Source: Campylobacterales bacterium
Lineage (GTDB): Bacteria > Campylobacterota > Campylobacteria > Campylobacterales > QNZT01
DNA: 14,550 nt
Assembly: GCA_026985685.1 (NCBI GenBank)
Contig: JALSQA010000121.1
Coordinates: 1 to 14,550, forward strand
Reading direction: 5' to 3'
Shown here: positions 6,952-13,381 of the stretch, piece after piece
Numbering within the stretch: position 1 is the first letter of the stretch
Layout: every line of letters starts with the position of its first letter
Made by a program: the position numbers and the translations under genes
The notes under the pieces: model-generated
Databases searched by the model: none
The model's input: the letters and a program-made list of their open reading frames with translations, nothing else
What the model was told of the DNA's origin: nothing

Positions 6952-7891
6952 GATTTAGCTCCTCTGTAAAGGTATGTTTTGTCAAATCTGAAATATCTGG
7001 CTGGGGTGAATTTGAAGCATACTCGACTGCCTCCTGGATAACTTTCTGTGCTTTTGTCTGAAGAGTCTGAATTAAATCTTTGGGAAGTTTTTTTGTTATT
7101 TTATCAATAGGATCTTGACTTTTACAAATTTCCATTTCCTGAGAACTTCTATAACTGTTGGCATCACTCATAGAGTGCCCTTCAAATCGACAAGTCATTG
7201 CTTCTACAAAAATCGGACCATGACCTTCTCTCACATATTGCTGTGCTTTTTGTATGGTTTCATAAACAGCAATTGCATCCATTCCATCTACTTCAAGTAT
7301 TGGCATATATGGCTTGGCTTTATGTGCCTGTTTTTCAAAGGGAGCAACATGCGTGATATTTGTACCAATTGCATAGCGATTGTTTTCACACAAAAACACC
7401 AATGGCAATTTTTGAGCACTAGCTATATTTAGTGACTCAAAAAAAGCACCTCCATTAGTCGCACCATCACCAAAAACCACCATCACACCATCCATCTGAT
7501 CTTGATATTTTCTAGCATAAGCACATCCTACTGCATTTGGAATCTGTCCACCGACAATAGCATCACCACCATAAAAAAAATGAGAAGGATCAAAAAGGTG
7601 CATCGATCCCCCTCTTCCCTGGCTTATACCCGTAACTTTACCAAACAACTCAGCCATGACAACATTAGGATCTATTCCTCTGGCAATAGCAAGAACATGT
7701 TCTCGATATGTAGTAAATACATCTCCTTTTGCAAATGCTTTCATAGAAGCAACACTAAAGCCCTCTTGCCCAATATCCAAATGCAAAAAGCCTGAAATAT
7801 CACCACTCATATAATGCTCTTTTGCAGCATATTCAAACTCTCGACCTAATACCATCAAATAATAGAGTTCTTCAATGAGTAACTTATCCAT
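6938..7891 (-). CDS. pdhA: Pyruvate dehydrogenase E1 component, alpha subunit
   Basis: This subunit binds the diphosphate of ThDP and catalyses decarboxylation with PdhB. Counting from the ATG at 7891 (317 residues), it shows GQEG (41-44), TTYREHVLAIARG (60-72), the GGSMHLF segment (94-100), the ThDP motif from GDG 141-143 to ENN 169-171, DGMDA (202-206) and EGHSMSD (237-243), the site of regulatory phosphorylation in mitochondrial enzymes. The length suits the short alpha subunit of two-gene E1. A TTG at 7918 would add nine residues, but ATG at 7891 with upstream GAAGAG gives a start overlapping the CMD gene's stop (ATGGATAA, 8 nt), matching the coupling used throughout this operon. Acetoin or branched-chain E1-alpha are the alternatives. 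Confidence 0.93.
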   Translation of the reverse strand: MDKLLIEELYYLMVLGREFEYAAKEHYMSGDISGFLHLDIGQEGFSVASMKAFAKGDVFTTYREHVLAIARGIDPNVVMAELFGKVTGISQGRGGSMHLFDPSHFFYGGDAIVGGQIPNAVGCAYARKYQDQMDGVMVVFGDGATNGGAFFESLNIASAQKLPLVFLCENNRYAIGTNITHVAPFEKQAHKAKPYMPILEVDGMDAIAVYETIQKAQQYVREGHGPIFVEAMTCRFEGHSMSDANSYRSSQEMEICKSQDPIDKITKKLPKDLIQTLQTKAQKVIQEAVEYASNSPQPDISDLTKHTFTEELNHVVS

Positions 7892-8225
7892 TGGTGAACT
7901 CTTCGAGAGCTTCTTCAAGCGGTGTCATATACATCAAAGCCGGACCACCGTGCATCAATACCGCTTGCATTCCAGCTTCAACAATCTCTTCTTTTGTTGC
8001 ACCATTTGTCAAAGCACCTTTAACATGTAATGAGATACACCACTCACACTGTGCTCCAACAGCAAGTGCTACATTGATCAACTCTTTTTGTTTTGCATCA
8101 ATGGCACCTTTGGCTTCAACTGCATTCATGAAGTTATGAAAAGCACCTATTTGATCGGGTACTTGCTTTTGTAATCTACCAATCAACTCTTTAACATCAT
8201 TTAGTTTTTCTGTATAACGTCCCAT
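7884..8225 (-). CDS. AhpD-like carboxymuconolactone decarboxylase-family protein
   Basis: A 113-residue all-helical protein of the CMD/AhpD family. The signature is CEWCISLH: C60-x-x-C63 with H67, preceded by KELINVALA (47-55) and followed by the usual GATKEEIVEA (75-84). In AhpD this CxxC is a redox-active thiol pair. In Mycobacterium tuberculosis AhpD is reduced by lipoylated E2 and Lpd and passes electrons to a peroxiredoxin. As first gene of an operon with E2 and E3, this protein could do the same, but that is inference; CMD proteins also include decarboxylases and thiol proteins of unknown role. Strong AAGGAG lies 6 bp before the ATG. The gene follows the operon's promoter-like -10 box, and its stop overlaps the pdhA start. 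The family call is firm; the substrate is not. Confidence 0.9.
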   Translation of the reverse strand: MGRYTEKLNDVKELIGRLQKQVPDQIGAFHNFMNAVEAKGAIDAKQKELINVALAVGAQCEWCISLHVKGALTNGATKEEIVEAGMQAVLMHGGPALMYMTPLEEALEEFTNG

Positions 8226-8284
8226 TTTAAGCTCCTTATGTAACTATAAAATTATCATCAAGACAAGAGTCTCACCTAAAGGGT

Positions 8285-8290
8285 ATTATA
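8285..8290 (-). promoter_or_regulatory. -10 box of the CMD-PDH-lipoate operon
   Basis: The minus strand reads TATAAT in an AT-rich 106-bp gap between the pgk stop and the CMD gene. It is 60 bp upstream of the CMD start, predicting a leader of roughly 50 nt. A TTGATT lies upstream but only 11 bp away, too close for a standard -35. Because pgk has no visible terminator, read-through from pfkA-pgk may add to expression. The leader contains only weak hairpin potential. Confidence 0.5.
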
Positions 8291-8331
8291 CTCTATTTTA
8301 GAATCAAAAATATGTTAACCAGGAGACACTT

Positions 8332-9516
8332 TTAGACAGAAAGTGCACGAATTCCTGGTAACTTTTTTCCTGAAAGTAACTCCAGTGATGCACCACCTCC
8401 TGTGCTAACAAAAGTCATGTTTTTCATGACATTTGCATGATGAATCATCTCTGCTGTATCACCACCACCAATGATCTTAGTAGCATGAAGTGAGGCTATA
8501 AAACGAGCAAACTCAAAACTGCCATGTGAAAATTTTTCTATTTCAAAAACTCCCATAGGACCATTCCAAAGAATAATCTTTGCTTTTTCAACTGCTTCTT
8601 CAAAAAGTTTTAAAGTTGCCGGTCCAATATCAACACCCATGTACTCTTTTGGTATATCTTGATATGTCACTATACGGCTTTTTGTCTCTTGCTGTATCTC
8701 TTTTGCAATAATAAAATCTACTGGCAAAAAAAGTTTTACTTTATACTGCTTAGCTTCTTTTATAATCTCTTTCGCTCCATCAAGTAAATCATCTTCAACG
8801 ATAGAATTACCAATCTCAAAACCTAATGCTTTAAGAAAGGTAAATGCCATTCCACCACCAATAATCATTTTATCAATTTCAGGGAGTAAGTGCTTGAGTG
8901 CTTCAAGTTTTGTAGAGACTTTACTGCCACCTACGACCAAAGTGAAAGGATGTGGTGGTTTTTGTAATACATCATGAAAGAAATTAATCTCTTTTTGAAG
9001 CAAAAAACCAGCTCCTTTATGTTCCTTATCAAAAAAATGTGTAATCGCTTCAACAGAAGCATGTGCACGATGAGAAACACCAAAAGCATCATTGATATAA
9101 AAATCAGCTAATTTTGCTAATTTTTGTGCAAAGTCTTGATCATTTTCACTCTCACCTGGATTAAAACGAAGATTTTCAAGTAGTAAGATTTCTCCATTTT
9201 TAAGTTTTGATACTTTTGACTGTGTCTCTTTTCCTATCACATCTTTTGAAAAAATAATTTCATGATTTAGGATTCTACTAAGTCTTTTTGCTACAGGCAA
9301 AAGTGAATATCTAAGATCTATTTTCCCTTTGGGACGACCAAGATGACTAGCTAAAATGATTTTACAACCTTGATCAAGGCAATAGTGAATAGTAGGCAAT
9401 GTTTCACGAATACGTCGGTCATCAAGAATATTACCATAGTCATCTAAGGGAACATTAAAATCACAGCGAATAAACACAGTCTCATTTTCTAAAGATAGAT
9501 TTTGTATCAAAAGCAT
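8332..9516 (-). CDS. pgk: Phosphoglycerate kinase
   Basis: Interconverts 1,3-bisphosphoglycerate plus ADP and 3-phosphoglycerate plus ATP, in glycolysis, gluconeogenesis or carbon fixation. The 394 residues are full length for a bacterial enzyme. Conserved blocks: RCDFNVPLD (17-25), HLGRPKG, LLENLRFNPGE, NDAFGVSHRAHAS, VGGSKVSTK, GGGMAFTFL, DIGPAT, WNGPMGVFE, GGGDTA and STGGGASLELL. AAGGAG precedes the ATG, and only 10 bp separate it from the pfkA stop, so the two are co-transcribed. Pairing with pfkA instead of the common gapA-pgk-tpiA arrangement is of interest. No convincing terminator follows; a 6-bp-arm hairpin (8327-8345) straddles its stop codon without a U-tract. Confidence 0.98.
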   Translation of the reverse strand: MLLIQNLSLENETVFIRCDFNVPLDDYGNILDDRRIRETLPTIHYCLDQGCKIILASHLGRPKGKIDLRYSLLPVAKRLSRILNHEIIFSKDVIGKETQSKVSKLKNGEILLLENLRFNPGESENDQDFAQKLAKLADFYINDAFGVSHRAHASVEAITHFFDKEHKGAGFLLQKEINFFHDVLQKPPHPFTLVVGGSKVSTKLEALKHLLPEIDKMIIGGGMAFTFLKALGFEIGNSIVEDDLLDGAKEIIKEAKQYKVKLFLPVDFIIAKEIQQETKSRIVTYQDIPKEYMGVDIGPATLKLFEEAVEKAKIILWNGPMGVFEIEKFSHGSFEFARFIASLHATKIIGGGDTAEMIHHANVMKNMTFVSTGGGASLELLSGKKLPGIRALSV

Positions 9517-9526
9517 AAAAAACTCC

Positions 9527-10486
9527 TTAATCTAAATAGTGTAAATCTTTGAGAATATTATCTGGAACACTATATTTGCCACTATTTACTACAGAAATTT
9601 CCATAGAGACAAAATCCCCATTTTGATATCCTATAGCTTGATGAATCATCTCTTCTTTAAGCAAAAGTGCAACACCACGAACTACAAACTCAAATGCCAT
9701 CATGCGATCATGAACAGTAGGATTACCACCTCTTTGAATATGACCAAGTACGCTTATACGTGTTTCCATCCCAATCTCATTTTCCAGCCATTCTTTGATA
9801 TCGGTGGTTGCTTTTGTTCCTTCTGCTACGATAGCAAGTATATAACGCCTACCTTCAGCGATATCTTTTTTAAGATAGTGTTTAGCAACTTTTTTATTGA
9901 AGTTCATTTCAGGGATGACGCAAACCTCTGCACCACTGGATATAGCCGTTACAGCTGCAAGATAACCACACTCTCTGCCCATAGTTTCCACTACAAATGC
10001 CCGTTTAAAAGTTGATGCCGTATCACGAATACTATCAACCGCACTACGAATGACATTGAGTGCAGTATCAACACCCAAACAATACTCAGTTCCGTAAATA
10101 TCATTGTCTATAGTTGTGGGGATACCGATAAAACTAATAGGAAATTCTTTAGCAAAAACACCAAAAGCATTATATGATCCATCACCACCAAGCACTATTA
10201 TTTTATTGATATCATGTTTTTGTAGATTTTCAAAGGCTTGTTTTCTATATTTATATTCATAAAATCGTTTGGAGCGAGATGAACCTATAATCGCACCACC
10301 TATATGAATAATTCCTGCGACATCTTTGTGATCGGCTTTTTTAATATTACCATCAATCATCCCCTCTAATCCATCATAAATAAAATAAGGAGTCTGTTCA
10401 CATTTATAAACATAATCAACAAATTTCTTAATAGCAGGATTCATCCCTGGTGCATCACCACCTGAACAGATAATAGCAATTGCCAT
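9527..10486 (-). CDS. pfkA: 6-phosphofructokinase (PfkA family)
   Basis: Phosphorylates fructose 6-phosphate to the 1,6-bisphosphate, the committed glycolytic step. Length (319) matches the short bacterial PfkA. Motifs: SGGDAPGMN (8-16), SRSKRF (70-75), GGDGS (100-104), TIDND with catalytic D127 (125-129), METMGRECG-type block VETMGRECG (166-174), AEG (221-223) and GHIQRGG (248-254). Gly103 points to ATP as phosphoryl donor, because PPi enzymes have Asp there. Residue 124 is Thr (PTTIDND), whereas ATP enzymes typically have Gly or Ala and PPi enzymes Lys, so donor preference is likely ATP but not settled by sequence. The ATG at 10486 has AAGGAG eight bases upstream. It heads a pfkA-pgk unit transcribed away from rpsB. 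Campylobacter and Helicobacter lack this enzyme, so its presence suggests a working Embden-Meyerhof route. Confidence 0.95.
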   Translation of the reverse strand: MAIAIICSGGDAPGMNPAIKKFVDYVYKCEQTPYFIYDGLEGMIDGNIKKADHKDVAGIIHIGGAIIGSSRSKRFYEYKYRKQAFENLQKHDINKIIVLGGDGSYNAFGVFAKEFPISFIGIPTTIDNDIYGTEYCLGVDTALNVIRSAVDSIRDTASTFKRAFVVETMGRECGYLAAVTAISSGAEVCVIPEMNFNKKVAKHYLKKDIAEGRRYILAIVAEGTKATTDIKEWLENEIGMETRISVLGHIQRGGNPTVHDRMMAFEFVVRGVALLLKEEMIHQAIGYQNGDFVSMEISVVNSGKYSVPDNILKDLHYLD

Positions 10487-10512
10487 GTATACTCCTTTAT
10501 TCTGATACTAAA

Positions 10513-10518
10513 ATTTTA
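10513..10518 (-). promoter_or_regulatory. Candidate -10 box for pfkA-pgk
   Basis: The minus strand reads TAAAAT within TTGATAAAAT, 27 bp upstream of the pfkA ATG. No clear -35 is visible. The AT-richness of the region makes the exact hexamer uncertain. Confidence 0.35.
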
Positions 10519-10542
10519 TCAAAAATATTAAGATTTTCTTGT

Positions 10543-10552
10543 TAGTTAACTA
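10543..10552. repeat. Palindrome in the pfkA/rpsB divergent region
   Basis: TAGTTAACTA is a perfect 10-bp palindrome, flanked by one mismatched and one matching pair. It lies just upstream of where the pfkA -35 would sit and about 70 bp before the rpsB start site region. An operator is possible; palindromes this short also occur by chance in AT-rich DNA. Confidence 0.25.
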
Positions 10553-10612
10553 GCAAATGATTAAAATTTCTTAAAAGCCGACAAACTAATATTTTTTTAA
10601 AGATATTTTAGA

Positions 10613-10618
10613 TATTAT
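10613..10618 (+). promoter_or_regulatory. Candidate rpsB-tsf promoter (-10) with GC-rich discriminator
   Basis: TATTAT is followed directly by T and GCGGGC (10620-10625), the only GC-rich patch in this spacer. A GC-rich discriminator between -10 and the start site is the usual mark of stringently controlled stable-RNA and ribosomal protein promoters. Transcription would start near 10624-10626, giving a leader of about 95 nt. No good -35 is present; T-tracts lie upstream. Confidence 0.45.
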
Positions 10619-10637
10619 TGCGGGCTTTTAATTCACA

Positions 10638-10684
10638 CACACCAATCCTTTGAATGGTTGCAACTGTTGTTGTTAAGGGGTGTG
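10638..10684 (+). promoter_or_regulatory. Structured rpsB leader, possible three-way junction
   Basis: Three pairings fit together. The closing stem CACAC (10638-10642) pairs with GTGTG (10680-10684). Hairpin CAATC (10643-10647) pairs with GGTTG (10656-10660), including one G-U pair. Hairpin CAAC (10661-10664) pairs with GTTG (10669-10672). It lies in the roughly 95-nt 5' leader of rpsB-tsf, where ribosomal protein S2 is known to repress its own operon in E. coli through an mRNA element. A similar role here is inference from position and folding alone. Confidence 0.35.
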
Positions 10685-10720
10685 GAGGCAAAACCAAAAT
10701 ATTACACAAGGAGCATTGTC

Positions 10721-11539
10721 ATGGTTACAATGAAAGATTTACTAGAGTGTGGTGTACACTTCGGACACCAAACAAGAAGATGGAATCCAAAGATGAAACC
10801 TTATATCTTTGGAGAAAGAAAAAATATCTATATTATAGATTTACAAAAAACACTTCGATATTTCAGATATACATATAATATCGTCAGAGATGCAGCGGCA
10901 GAGGGAAAAACTATCCTTTTTGTTGGTACAAAAAAACAAGCATCTGCAGCAGTTAAAGAGTATGCTGAAAGTTGTGGTATGCCATATGTAAACCATAGAT
11001 GGTTAGGTGGTATGCTAACAAACTATCAAACAATCAAAAAATCAATCAAAAAGCTTGATATCATTGAGAAAATGGAAGAAGAAGGACAAATGGATCTTCT
11101 TACTAAAAAAGAAGCATTAATGCTTTCTCGTAAAAAACAAAAATTGATGAACTACCTTGGTGGTATCAGAGATATGAAAAAAGCACCTGACATGATTTTC
11201 ATCATCGATACAGTTAAAGAGAGAATCGCTGTTAAAGAAGCAAACAATCTTCATATTCCAGTTGTTGCACCAATCGATACAAACTGCGATCCTGATGTAG
11301 TAAGTTTCCCAATTCCAGGAAATGATGATGCTATCAGATCAGTACAACTTTTCTGTAAAGAGATGGCAGAAGCTATCAATGAAGGAAAAGCTTTAAGAGA
11401 GCAAGATAGTGAAGATGCTAAAGCAGATACACAAGAAGCATCAACAGGTGATATCAGTGATGAAGAGAAAGAAGCTTTGATCAAAGAAGCAAAAGAAGAA
11501 GCGAAAAAAGAAGAAGAAACTACAGAGAAATCTGAATAA
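10721..11539 (+). CDS. rpsB: 30S ribosomal protein S2
   Basis: A 272-residue S2 with the canonical opening MVTMKDLLECGVHFGHQTR, then RKNIYIIDLQKT, NHRWLGGMLTNYQTI, and PDMIFIIDTVKERIAVKEA followed by PVVAPIDTNCDPD. The start at 10721 follows AAGGAG by seven bases; the longer frame from 10658 adds residues foreign to S2. The last 45 residues or so form an acidic, Lys/Glu-rich tail, longer than in E. coli and, as I recall, usual in this phylum. S2 joins the 30S subunit late and is needed for binding S1 and mRNA. It is the first gene of the rpsB-tsf operon, with a structured leader upstream and a strong hairpin before tsf. A 6-bp stem (10714-10719 with 10727-10732) would place the start codon in a 7-nt loop. 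Confidence 0.98.
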   Translation: MVTMKDLLECGVHFGHQTRRWNPKMKPYIFGERKNIYIIDLQKTLRYFRYTYNIVRDAAAEGKTILFVGTKKQASAAVKEYAESCGMPYVNHRWLGGMLTNYQTIKKSIKKLDIIEKMEEEGQMDLLTKKEALMLSRKKQKLMNYLGGIRDMKKAPDMIFIIDTVKERIAVKEANNLHIPVVAPIDTNCDPDVVSFPIPGNDDAIRSVQLFCKEMAEAINEGKALREQDSEDAKADTQEASTGDISDEEKEALIKEAKEEAKKEEETTEKSE

Positions 11540-11557
11540 TCATACTACAAATACAAC

Positions 11558-11589
11558 TTGGTAAAAGAGTTTTTTAACTCTCTTACCAA
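11558..11589 (+). other. Strong hairpin between rpsB and tsf
   Basis: Arms TTGGTAAAAGAGTT (11558-11571) and AACTCTCTTACCAA (11576-11589) form 14 pairs with one A-C mismatch around a TTTT loop. It fills the middle of the 84-bp rpsB-tsf spacer. The sequence after it (AGCTTAATTT) is not a U-tract, so full intrinsic termination is unlikely. A partial attenuator, an RNase processing site or a 3' stabiliser that sets the S2:EF-Ts ratio fits better. Confidence 0.7.
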
Positions 11590-11623
11590 AGCTTAATTTA
11601 CAACAAAAATACAGGAGAAACAA

Positions 11624-12688
11624 ATGGCTATCACTGCAGCGATGGTAAAAGAACTAAGAGAAAAAACTGGTGCCGGTATGATGGACTGTAAAAAAGCTTT
11701 AGTTGAAAGCGATGGTAATATAGAAGGTGCTATCGACTGGCTAAAGAAAAAAGGTCTATCAAGTGCAGGTAAAAAATCTGATAGAATTGCAGCTGAAGGT
11801 ACTGTTGCAATCAAATTAAATGATGATTTAACAAAAGCAACTATGGCAGAGATAAATGCTGAAACAGACTTTGTTGCAAAAAATGATCAATTTCAAAACT
11901 TTGCAAAAAGTACAGTAGCACACATAGATGCAAATAATCCTGCCGATATTGACGCTCTTAACCAAACACAAATAGAAAATCAATCTTTTGACGAATATGT
12001 AAAATCAAACATCTCAACAATCGGTGAAAATCTTGTTGTAAGAAGATTTGAAACAATAACAGCAAATGATAATGAAGTTGTTAATGGTTATATCCACATG
12101 GGTGGTAAAATCGGTGTTTTAGTAAGTGCATCTTTTGAAAATGCTGATCAAAAAGAAAAAGTTGCAGATTTCTTAAAACAACTTGCAATGCATATCGCAG
12201 CACTAAAACCACAAATCCTTAGCTATACAGAATTTGATGAAGATTTTGTTGCTAAAGAAACTGAAGGTATTTCAAAATCTATTGAAAAAGAGAATGAAGA
12301 GCTTAAAAGACTTGGTAAACCTCTTAAAAATGTACCTGATTTTATCTCAAAACTACAACTTACAGATGAAGTTATGGCAAAAGTAGAAGAGAAAATAAAA
12401 GAAGAGTTAAAAGCTGAAGGAAAACCTGAGAAAATTTGGGATAGAATTCTTCCAGGAAAAATAGAACGCTATATAGCTGACAATACATTGTTAGATCAAG
12501 AGCTTTGTTTACTTGACCAGTTTTATGCACTAGATGATAAAAAGAGTGTTTCTCAAATCGTTGAGGAAAAATCTAAAGAACTTGGTGGTAAAATAGAAAT
12601 TACAAAATTTGTAAGATATGAACTTGGTGAAGGTATAGAGAAAAAAGATGACGACTTCGCAGCAGAAGTTGCAGCACAATTAGGATAA
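11624..12688 (+). CDS. tsf: Translation elongation factor Ts
   Basis: EF-Ts exchanges GDP for GTP on EF-Tu. The 354-residue protein has the N-terminal UBA-like region with LREKTGAGMMDCKKAL (11-26) and GAIDWLKKKG (35-44), then the diagnostic TDFVAKND (81-88) that contacts EF-Tu. The long central dimerisation/coiled-coil region (about 170-310) makes it longer than E. coli EF-Ts (283), in line with Campylobacterota. CAGGAG lies seven bases before the ATG. It follows rpsB with an 84-bp hairpin-containing gap, and its stop is only 8 bp before a second hairpin that covers the next gene's ribosome site. Confidence 0.98.
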   Translation: MAITAAMVKELREKTGAGMMDCKKALVESDGNIEGAIDWLKKKGLSSAGKKSDRIAAEGTVAIKLNDDLTKATMAEINAETDFVAKNDQFQNFAKSTVAHIDANNPADIDALNQTQIENQSFDEYVKSNISTIGENLVVRRFETITANDNEVVNGYIHMGGKIGVLVSASFENADQKEKVADFLKQLAMHIAALKPQILSYTEFDEDFVAKETEGISKSIEKENEELKRLGKPLKNVPDFISKLQLTDEVMAKVEEKIKEELKAEGKPEKIWDRILPGKIERYIADNTLLDQELCLLDQFYALDDKKSVSQIVEEKSKELGGKIEITKFVRYELGEGIEKKDDDFAAEVAAQLG

Positions 12689-12696
12689 ATTTAAAA

Positions 12697-12736
12697 AGGA
12701 GGATATGAAGATGGAACAAAACTCTCATATCCTCCT
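12697..12736 (+). promoter_or_regulatory. Inverted repeat sequestering the ABC ATPase ribosome binding site
   Basis: AGGAGGATATGA (12697-12708) and TCATATCCTCCT (12725-12736) are perfect 12-bp complements around a 16-nt loop. The 5' arm contains the whole Shine-Dalgarno AGGAGG and a first ATG (12705); the likely real start ATG (12711) lies in the loop. The 3' arm is inside the coding region and carries CCTCCT, the same as the anti-Shine-Dalgarno tail of 16S rRNA. The tsf stop is 8 bp upstream, so a terminating ribosome could open the base of the stem. There is no U-tract, so it is not a classic terminator. Confidence 0.75.
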
Positions 12737-13373
12737 ACAGGCAAAAAACCTCTCCCATTCATTTGATTACCCTCTCTTTTCTAATGTTGATCTATCAATA
12801 CATAAAAAAGAGTCTATCGCTATTTTAGGTGTAAGTGGAAGTGGAAAATCTACTTTACTTCATATATTAGCCACTCTTCTCAAACCACAAACAGGAAAAG
12901 TACTTTTTCACAACAAAGATATTTATTCACTAAAAGATAAACAACTTTTAGAAATCAGACGCAATCACATAGGTATTATTTTTCAATCGCATTATCTTTT
13001 TAAGGGTTTTAGTGTTGTAGAAAATTTAAAAATATCTTCTCTGATATCTAAACAAAAAATCGACAAATCATTAATCGAAAAACTAAAAATCACACAAACA
13101 CTGAAACAAAATGTAGCTGAACTATCTGGTGGGCAACAACAACGTGTCTCCATCGCAAGAGTTATGATTAAAAAACCAAAACTTATCTTTGCTGATGAAC
13201 CTACGGGAAATTTAGATAAAGAGACAGCTAGTGATGTTATGGATGTTTTGCTAGAATATACAAAAGCAAATAATGGTGGACTTTTCATCGTCACACATGA
13301 TGAAAAAATCGCAAGCAGATGTGATACAATTTATCGACTTAAAGATAAGAGGCTTATACCCGTTATATTATAA
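12711..13373 (+). CDS. LolD/MacB-type ABC transporter ATP-binding protein
   Basis: A 220-residue stand-alone nucleotide-binding subunit. Walker A GVSGSGKST (40-48), Q-loop FQSHYLF (about 91-97), signature LSGGQQQR (138-145), Walker B LIFADEPTGNLD (158-169) and the switch histidine in THD (H196) are all intact. The DEPTGNLD form and small size place it with the LolD/FtsE/MacB group, which drives substrate extraction or mechanical work from the inner membrane. No permease gene accompanies it, so the partner must be elsewhere. ATG 12711 is preferred over ATG 12705 because AGGAGG ends only two bases before 12705 but eight before 12711. A gene of this type sits between tsf and fliR in Campylobacter jejuni too, as I recall. 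Substrate unknown. Confidence 0.9.
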   Translation: MEQNSHILLQAKNLSHSFDYPLFSNVDLSIHKKESIAILGVSGSGKSTLLHILATLLKPQTGKVLFHNKDIYSLKDKQLLEIRRNHIGIIFQSHYLFKGFSVVENLKISSLISKQKIDKSLIEKLKITQTLKQNVAELSGGQQQRVSIARVMIKKPKLIFADEPTGNLDKETASDVMDVLLEYTKANNGGLFIVTHDEKIASRCDTIYRLKDKRLIPVIL

Positions 13374-13381
13374 GGAAAACT

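Noticed and set aside
7892..7918. TTG start adding nine residues to PdhA
   Set aside because: It would overlap the CMD gene by 35 bp. ATG 7891 gives an 8-nt overlap like the other operon junctions and still includes all conserved sequence.
7891..8139. Plus-strand open frame opposite the CMD gene (and similar frames at 3363, 5667, 6039, 7115, 7502, 9623)
   Set aside because: They lie antisense within well-supported genes, have no ribosome site or recognisable protein family, and low-complexity composition expected of shadow frames.
8327..8345. Hairpin CACTTT/AAAGTG at the pgk stop as terminator
   Set aside because: Six-bp AT-rich arms overlap the stop codon and are not followed by a U-tract; stability is too low for a confident call.
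10658..10720. Longer S2 N-terminus in the open frame
   Set aside because: S2 proteins begin at the MVTMKDLLE-like sequence; AAGGAG sits correctly before ATG 10721, and the upstream part overlaps the leader RNA.
11251..11814. Minus-strand frames opposite rpsB and tsf
   Set aside because: Ser/Leu-rich shadow translations of conserved ribosomal genes; no independent coding evidence.
12705..12710. ATG 12705 as start of the ABC ATPase
   Set aside because: Only two bases separate it from AGGAGG; ATG 12711 has a normal eight-base spacing. The difference is just two residues.
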